A stretch of DNA of 64,000 bases from Gonapodya prolifera JEL478. Its lineage: Eukaryota > Monoblepharomycota > Monoblepharidomycetes > Monoblepharidales > Gonapodyaceae. Both the position numbers and the translations under genes were made by a program. Below are positions 58,973 to 64,000 of the stretch, in pieces. Where the stretch lies: assembly GCA_001574975.1 (NCBI GenBank), contig KQ965731.1, forward strand, positions 1,485,737 through 1,549,736, given 5' to 3'. The notes beneath the pieces were generated by a model. That model searched no databases. It saw only the letters and a list, made by a program, of their open reading frames with translations, and was not told the origin of the DNA. Positions within the stretch are counted from its first letter, which is position 1, and each line of letters begins with the position of its first letter.

Positions 58973-60666
58973 GATTCTATTTGTTGTTGCGGAAGAGATG
59001 TACCAATAAATGGGTGATGAATTGATTTGGAACACGCAAGGATTGATTGGGGATGTGAGATTCAGATTGAAAGTGAGTGCATCTTTTAAAGTGAACCGCA
59101 CGCAAATTTACTATTCGCCGTGCTTACCAAACGGTGTACGATGTGGCGGAGAGGTGAAGGTGGCCGCGCAAGTTGCCCGTATCAAATGGTTTATCCCGCA
59201 GAAGGTACGTGGCGTCGCCGAATTAATTTCTTCAGCTGACCTCACACAGTCCGAGGCAAACTGCTGATTTCATCGATAGCAGGAAAATGGCGCAATGGCA
59301 CAGCACACCAAGGTGGAAAATATTCGGAGCATTCAAAAAACCTAAAAGACTGTGTGAGGTCTCTGAGGTTATATATATACAGCCGAAAATATTGTTCTGC
59401 CCGCAAAGAGAGTGAGGCCTTGACCAGAGACGTCGGTGATCTCCAAACACAAGGCCACAGATGAGTGGAGATATGCGTAAGCCCTTACCAAACGAAGAGC
59501 CGTGGATTGTTGGATGCGCGATGAATGTGCCGTAATTGCTCGCCCGTATAGTGACCGAAGTGGGAGTGCAAACCTTGGCGGTGAAGGGAAGAATCGGAAG
59601 TCATCCAACCGTCCTCAGTCTGTCGAAACAAAAGTTTCAAAACTCCTCACAGATTCCCTCGGTTTTCACCCCGTCCGTTCTATTTACTAGGCTTATTCGA
59701 GGTGCCCGTTGCGCTATCATGGCCGGATTACGTTCGTGGAAGGTTGCCGAAGGTTCGTGATCATGGTTTCGAGAAACCAGGCCAAATTCCTTTGCGAGTG
59801 GCTACAAGAGCTTGATGCGTGCCTGGAGGAGGACGTTCCAGCAAACAAGGACATGGAGTATCGGTACTTTGCGGAATCAATTAGCAAGGACTGCTTGAGC
59901 TGGAGGGATAGGAAAACGGCAGCCTAGGATGAGGAGCCTCTCTAAAAGGGACGTAGCACCAGTCAAGGAAACACGAAAAGACTACGTATTCTAATGTTAC
60001 GTTAATATACATGATACTTCCGTTTTTTTCATGGCGGACGCACCAATCTCACTTAACCGTGCCCTCCCAAAACTAATTCATGCCGAGACGCGTGAATCAC
60101 TACATCAGTTCGCTAGCGGGTGAGCTTCAGGGCATAGCCCCACCATCTTTGTAAAAGAGAAGGTGTTGAAGTTTGGGTGGGTCAACCGCGCCGGTGCAGT
60201 TCTGTTTGCCGGTGTGGGGAGGCAGAACGAACACAACCCCGCCCCATCTAGAAACAAACGCGCATACACTTAAAGGAGGACACAGCCGCAAGAAAATTTA
60301 GGCTCAGGCCCACTGAAAGCTAGGCCCGTGATGGAGAACGAAGGCGAACGGAGACGGGAGCGGCGGAGAAGCGAGCGAGCTGTCGAGGGTTTGCGGGCAG
60401 AAGCGGAAATCGATGGGGAGAGAGTGAGTTAAGGACTGATGGCTGATGGCAGATGGGAAAAATGCTTGGAGAAGCTAGGGACGATGAGATGTGGTTGATG
60501 GGACTGGTTCGAAGCCAAGACAGAAGGTAGCTGGTGGATGGGGACACCGGGGCACGCGCGAACACACGGTCAAGCTGGAAGAAATAGCTTTAGCAACGTG
60601 ATGCTCCCATTGCGACACTGAGGAGCGCCCAATCCCCCATCATCACCACGTCCGGACCATCGGTGG
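58973..60666. other. Long intergenic region with two short unexplained frames
   Basis: 59709-59927 (+) encodes a 72-residue frame ending LCEWLQELDACLEEDVPANK and then SISKDCLSWRDRKTAA. 60031-60123 (+) encodes MADAPISLNRALPKLIHAET ending at a GTGAGC that could be a splice donor, so this could be the first exon of a small gene with a second exon unlocated. Neither is recognised. No RNA gene seen. Confidence 0.3.
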
Positions 60667-62990
60667 ATGCTGACCAAATCCCTTCCACAGCCAATATTCC
60701 AAAGACCCTCCCAAGCCTCTTCTCTCCCAACGGATGCTTTTCTCTCAAACCACTCGCGAACACCCTCCCGCGCTCTGCTCTCCATTTCCCGCCGTGCATC
60801 CCTAGACGAAACCGAGCCATCACTCCCAGGCGCGTTCGTCCCCTCGCAAGTTCACGACAACCGCACCCATCCGCATATGGGACGCTCGCAGAGTGGCCGA
60901 CAGCAGCTGCTGCCTGGTACAGTGCTCAACGTTCCGAAACCGGACGGGAAGGTCCATCCGCAGAGGTGAGCATTGCTTCCTTCTCCATCACCTCAGCTCT
61001 TACCAAATCTCTTCGTCTTGATTTACTGCTCTCCACTCTCTCATACCCTTGCCCCCCCCGCCCGACCAACCACACACCAACCTAATTCGCCCACTTAAAC
61101 ACACTAGAACCACAAAGACCACACAAAAACTTGTCGCTCTGCCCTCCCTCGCGCCCCTCGCCCTTCTCGATGACGCTTCCTCCTCGCCCACCCCAACCCG
61201 TGTCCTTCGGCACCCCTCCGAAGCTACTGTACCTCCCTTCGCTTCCACCTTCTACGACCACGCCGAGGACGACGCGCTGTTTCATAGGCAGGACCATGAC
61301 GGATACCCCGACGCGGACTTGGACCTTGACGAGCGGGACGTGTTTGTGCGGGACTTGGTCGTTGCGGAGAACGAGATTCTCGTGCCTGATGTCGAGAGGG
61401 GATATGTGAGTACAGGGTCGGAGCAGGTTTGCAGTTTGAACGGATGCTCACCTTCCCCACTCCAGGCACCTCCACCCTCGCCCACACCGTACCCTCGCGT
61501 GACTGGGTACTGCACAGCGGACTCGTACGGTATGCCGCGACTGCAGTCTATGTTCGAAGGGAGAGGCCGGAAGTGGCGACAGTATGACGAGGCGGCGTAT
61601 GTTGTCATTGAGGGCGAGGGGTGAGTTTTGTGATGCTGGGCAGGGGCAGAAAACGGCGATTGTGACAGGCGAAGGTCATAGTGAGGAAGGTGGTTGGGAG
61701 AGTGAAGGTGGTTCAGGAACGAGACAATGTGTGGGCAAGGGAGTTTTTCGAAAGCTTTCTTACATCTCGTAATCGTAAAAGCAGCTGAATCACTGACCCC
61801 CTTGCCTAACATCCACAGCGATCCTCTTGCCCCCGCCACGTCCCCACCCACTTCCCCCACCCGCTCCACACGCCCCCTCCTGGTGTCACCCTCAACCCCA
61901 CCCAGAACGATCCCTGGACCTTCGCCTTCGACGCACGCTTCGTTCCCTCCCAGGGCTCTGTTCCTTTTCGCATTCGGTGTGGCTGTATTTTGGGGCTTCT
62001 CCGAAGCGGACGAGAGGAGAGTGCTGGAGGTGGTGCAGGAGGAAGCTCAGGGTGGGCTGGCTCAGGGCGAGTGGCAGGTGGAGGATTTGAGGTTTGAATA
62101 TGAGGAGGGCCAAGAAGGAGAGGGTGGCAGGTGAGTAACGGGTTGTTCGAGGTGCCAGCGCGGTAGCTAATCTTTGAGCAAACTAATTCCAGGATTTACA
62201 ACGACGTTCTCACCTTACGCACGCCCCATCATCTGGCGAAGCTTGCCCTGTCCCACGCGATCGCCCAATCGGTGAAACTCGCCGTGTACGAGTCACTCCT
62301 GTTGTCGACGCTGTCGGACACTCGGACGATCCCGCAACAGATGGCCACCAAGGGCGAGGTGGACATGTCCAGGGGGGACGTTGTGCGCGTCGTCGGGGGG
62401 CTCTTCAGGGTCCGCACCGAGGTGAATCTCGTCAGCAATGTCCTGGACAGCCCAGAGGTGTTTTGGGACAGGCCCGAGCTGGCTCCGCTGTGAGTGGCTG
62501 CGAAGATGAAGAGAAGGACGGCTCGCCTGGACGAAATGCTCATGAAATCTTTCCATTTCATAACAGGTATAACTCGATGCGTGGTATGTATCTGCCGTGG
62601 ATGATCTCTTCTTCACACCGCCCCTCACATTTGAATTCGTATAGTGTACCTGGAGATCACTCAACGCGCTTCTGTGCTGAACCACCGTGCTCTGGTGATA
62701 TCTGACCTTGTGGACGTACTCACGGAGCATCTAAATCATTCCAAGATGGACACCATCACATGGATCATCATATGGCTCATTGTGGTCGATGTGGTCGTCA
62801 TGGTCATGGAGGTTGTCGTCAAGGTGTGTGCAGGGGTCTCGGGGGATGATTGGCATTGTGACGTGTTCGACTGACGTCTGCGTGATGATAGGCGTTCAAG
62901 GCGACGAAAACTGTTGATGTGCTTGCAGGCGGTGTGGGCCTGAGAACTCTCAAATGGATTGGGGGCAGAGTGGCGGGGGTTGCCATGTAG
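60667..62990 (+). CDS. DUF155 family protein (Rmd1/Rmd8, Sad1-interacting factor type)
   Basis: The N-terminus (MLTKSLPQPIFQRPSQASSL ...) is Ser/Pro-rich. Exon 2 starts TTKTTQKLVALPSLAPL after an intron at about 60966-61107, leading to a predicted disordered acidic region. The next exon gives VTGYCTADSYGMPRLQSMFE. The DUF155 core begins ALFLFAFGVAVFWGFSEADE and RRVLEVVQEEA, then IYNDVLTLRTPHHLAKLALS, HAIAQSVKLAVYESLLLSTL and VNLVSNVLDSPEVFWDRPEL with PLYNSMR. The last exons give VYLEITQRASVLNHRALVIS, DLVDVLTEHLNHSKMDTIT and WIIIWLIVVDVVVMV, a C-terminal membrane helix, ending at 62990. Members are mitochondrial or vacuolar/nuclear-envelope proteins; this one matches the Rmd8/Sif2 branch by its N-terminal extension, inferred. 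Confidence 0.85.
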
Positions 62991-62993
62991 CCG

Positions 62994-64000
62994 GTGTCAT
63001 TGGCAATACGAAGTGCTATGATTATGTATATTCGGTTCCATCCTCGGGAGACCCCACGTTTTCCTGCACTTTCCGCTACGATTCAATCCTCGTCTCCCTG
63101 GAGGGGAAGGCGGCTAAACTTTTCGGGCAAGACCGCTGCCCGCAAATCGATTGTGCAACTAGAGCGTTTCACCTAAGGAGATGCACGACGGGAACGCACG
63201 CTCGAGCGAGGATATTCTATGGGACGTGAGTGCGTCACCCACCTCTTGCGTCTGGCAAAGCAACCTTTGGCATCAGATCAGCAGCCAAACCTCCACGAAC
63301 AATCACAACTCTTCACATTTTGTGGGATCCCCCCTCCACAAAATCACAGCAAAGCATTCGAACCAGTCGAAGAGTACATTCGCGGAAATTTCAGCCTCCA
63401 TACGGGCGATTTTGTCACATGTACCGTTTTTGTCGTGTGAACCATCCAAAAAGTGCAAGGGCCCAACTGGACCAGGAAAAATTTTGTCATTGAGACCAAG
63501 GGCGGCATTTTGAATAAGAGTTTGCGCAACCTCGACGACACTACTACCCTCGCCATCTACCTATTCGCGATGAATGGGTCTGCGAAGGGAGTCCTTGGTT
63601 GGGACATTCTTAGTGGGCCTGTGACGGTCAAAGTGACGATTACGTCGCAATTCGTCTCACGTGATGTTACGTTGCGGGTTTGTTTCCTATCATTGCAACA
63701 CTGTTTTCGGGTTGTTGACGGTCGATCCCCTATATCCAGCCACGATTCAATCGGGCAACAACGACACAACTTTCCCCTGTGGGCTCAAATCCCTCTTATC
63801 GACGCACTCTCAACGATCACTCGAATCACTGTGTCAGCCCCCGATTCCACGACTCTCACTGGAGGCACGATCTGTGTCGCCAAGATTAAAATGAGGCCGC
63901 CACACGCCAGCAAACAAAAGAGAATAGATTCAATAATGACACCATTCTCTGATCCCATGACTCCACTTGACCAAATCGCGCAGAGAGTGCGGAAGAGAAT
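62994..64000 (+). CDS. Unrecognised gene, start uncertain, runs off the right edge
   Basis: Possible first exon around 63015-63172 (MYIRFHPRETPRFPALSA ... IVQLERF), then EMHDGNARSSEDILWD (to about 63227), an intron, and QPNLHEQSQLFTFCGIPPPQ with EYIRGNFSLHTGDFVTCTVF. A short intron (about 63438-63462) leads to NWTRKNFVIETKGGILNKSL, RNLDDTTTLAIYLFAMNGSA and VLGWDILSGPVTVKVTITS; a later exon reads WAQIPLIDALSTITRITVSA. The beta-strand-rich pattern suggests a C2-like or adhesion domain, but I cannot name it. Exon borders are provisional and no stop lies within the window. Confidence 0.35.

Noticed and set aside
58973-60666. tRNA or small RNA gene
   Set aside because: I looked for A/B-box-like sequence and cloverleaf pairing and found nothing convincing.

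Overview
The window is compact, intron-rich eukaryotic nuclear DNA. About 27 protein-coding genes lie on both strands, most split by introns of roughly 45-120 bases with GT(A/G)AG donors, and many gaps between genes are only 20-500 bases. The gene content is fungal: a PKC1-type HR1-HR1-C2-C1-C1 protein, an Rmd1/Rmd8 (DUF155) protein, an Ayr1-like reductase, a fungal-type bestrophin and a 14-helix DHA2 transporter. A copine, cystinosin and an Rnl5-like RNA ligase alongside these point to an early-diverging, probably zoosporic (chytrid-like) fungus; that placement is inference. I saw no rRNA, tRNA, CRISPR array or recognisable transposon. Eight N sites (seven single Ns and one run of ten), several of them in long homopolymers, show draft quality, and some apparent frame breaks coincide with homopolymers.

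Layout. 1-16.3 kb: a partial kelch membrane protein, a ZZ/EF-hand protein, an Ayr1-like SDR divergent from a TPR protein, a bestrophin, and a PKC1-like regulatory protein with no kinase domain. 17.8-23.2 kb: two paralogues of a family with a MYND-like end flank a cystinosin and a thioesterase-fold gene. 24-32.3 kb (all +): a secreted protein with an HELFE motif, a copine, an Rnl5-like RNA ligase and a FAD-dependent amine/amino-acid oxidase. 32.4-38.2 kb (+): two neighbouring single-pass membrane proteins, each with a cytoplasmic C-terminal SH3 domain; the first encodes its extracellular polyproline stalk in a run of symmetric phase-1 mini-exons. 38.5-44.7 kb: two paralogues of an uncharacterised PPxY/membrane family flank a double-AAA protein with degenerate ATP sites. 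45.1-46.9 kb: a GDSL esterase. 47.3-52.7 kb: three tandem alpha/beta hydrolases, two of them from a recent duplication of about 2 kb that includes the upstream region. 53.2-59 kb: an F-box protein, an FGGY sugar kinase and an MFS exporter. 60.7-64 kb: a DUF155 protein and the start of an unrecognised gene running off the end.

How they work together: this is ordinary core-genome content, not one operon-like system. Several genes concern membranes, lipids and surface signalling (kelch receptor, bestrophin, copine, PKC-like adaptor, SH3 receptors, hydrolases). The most unusual items are the kinase-less PKC1-like protein, the polyproline mini-exon cassette, the Rnl5-like ligase and the three local paralogue clusters.
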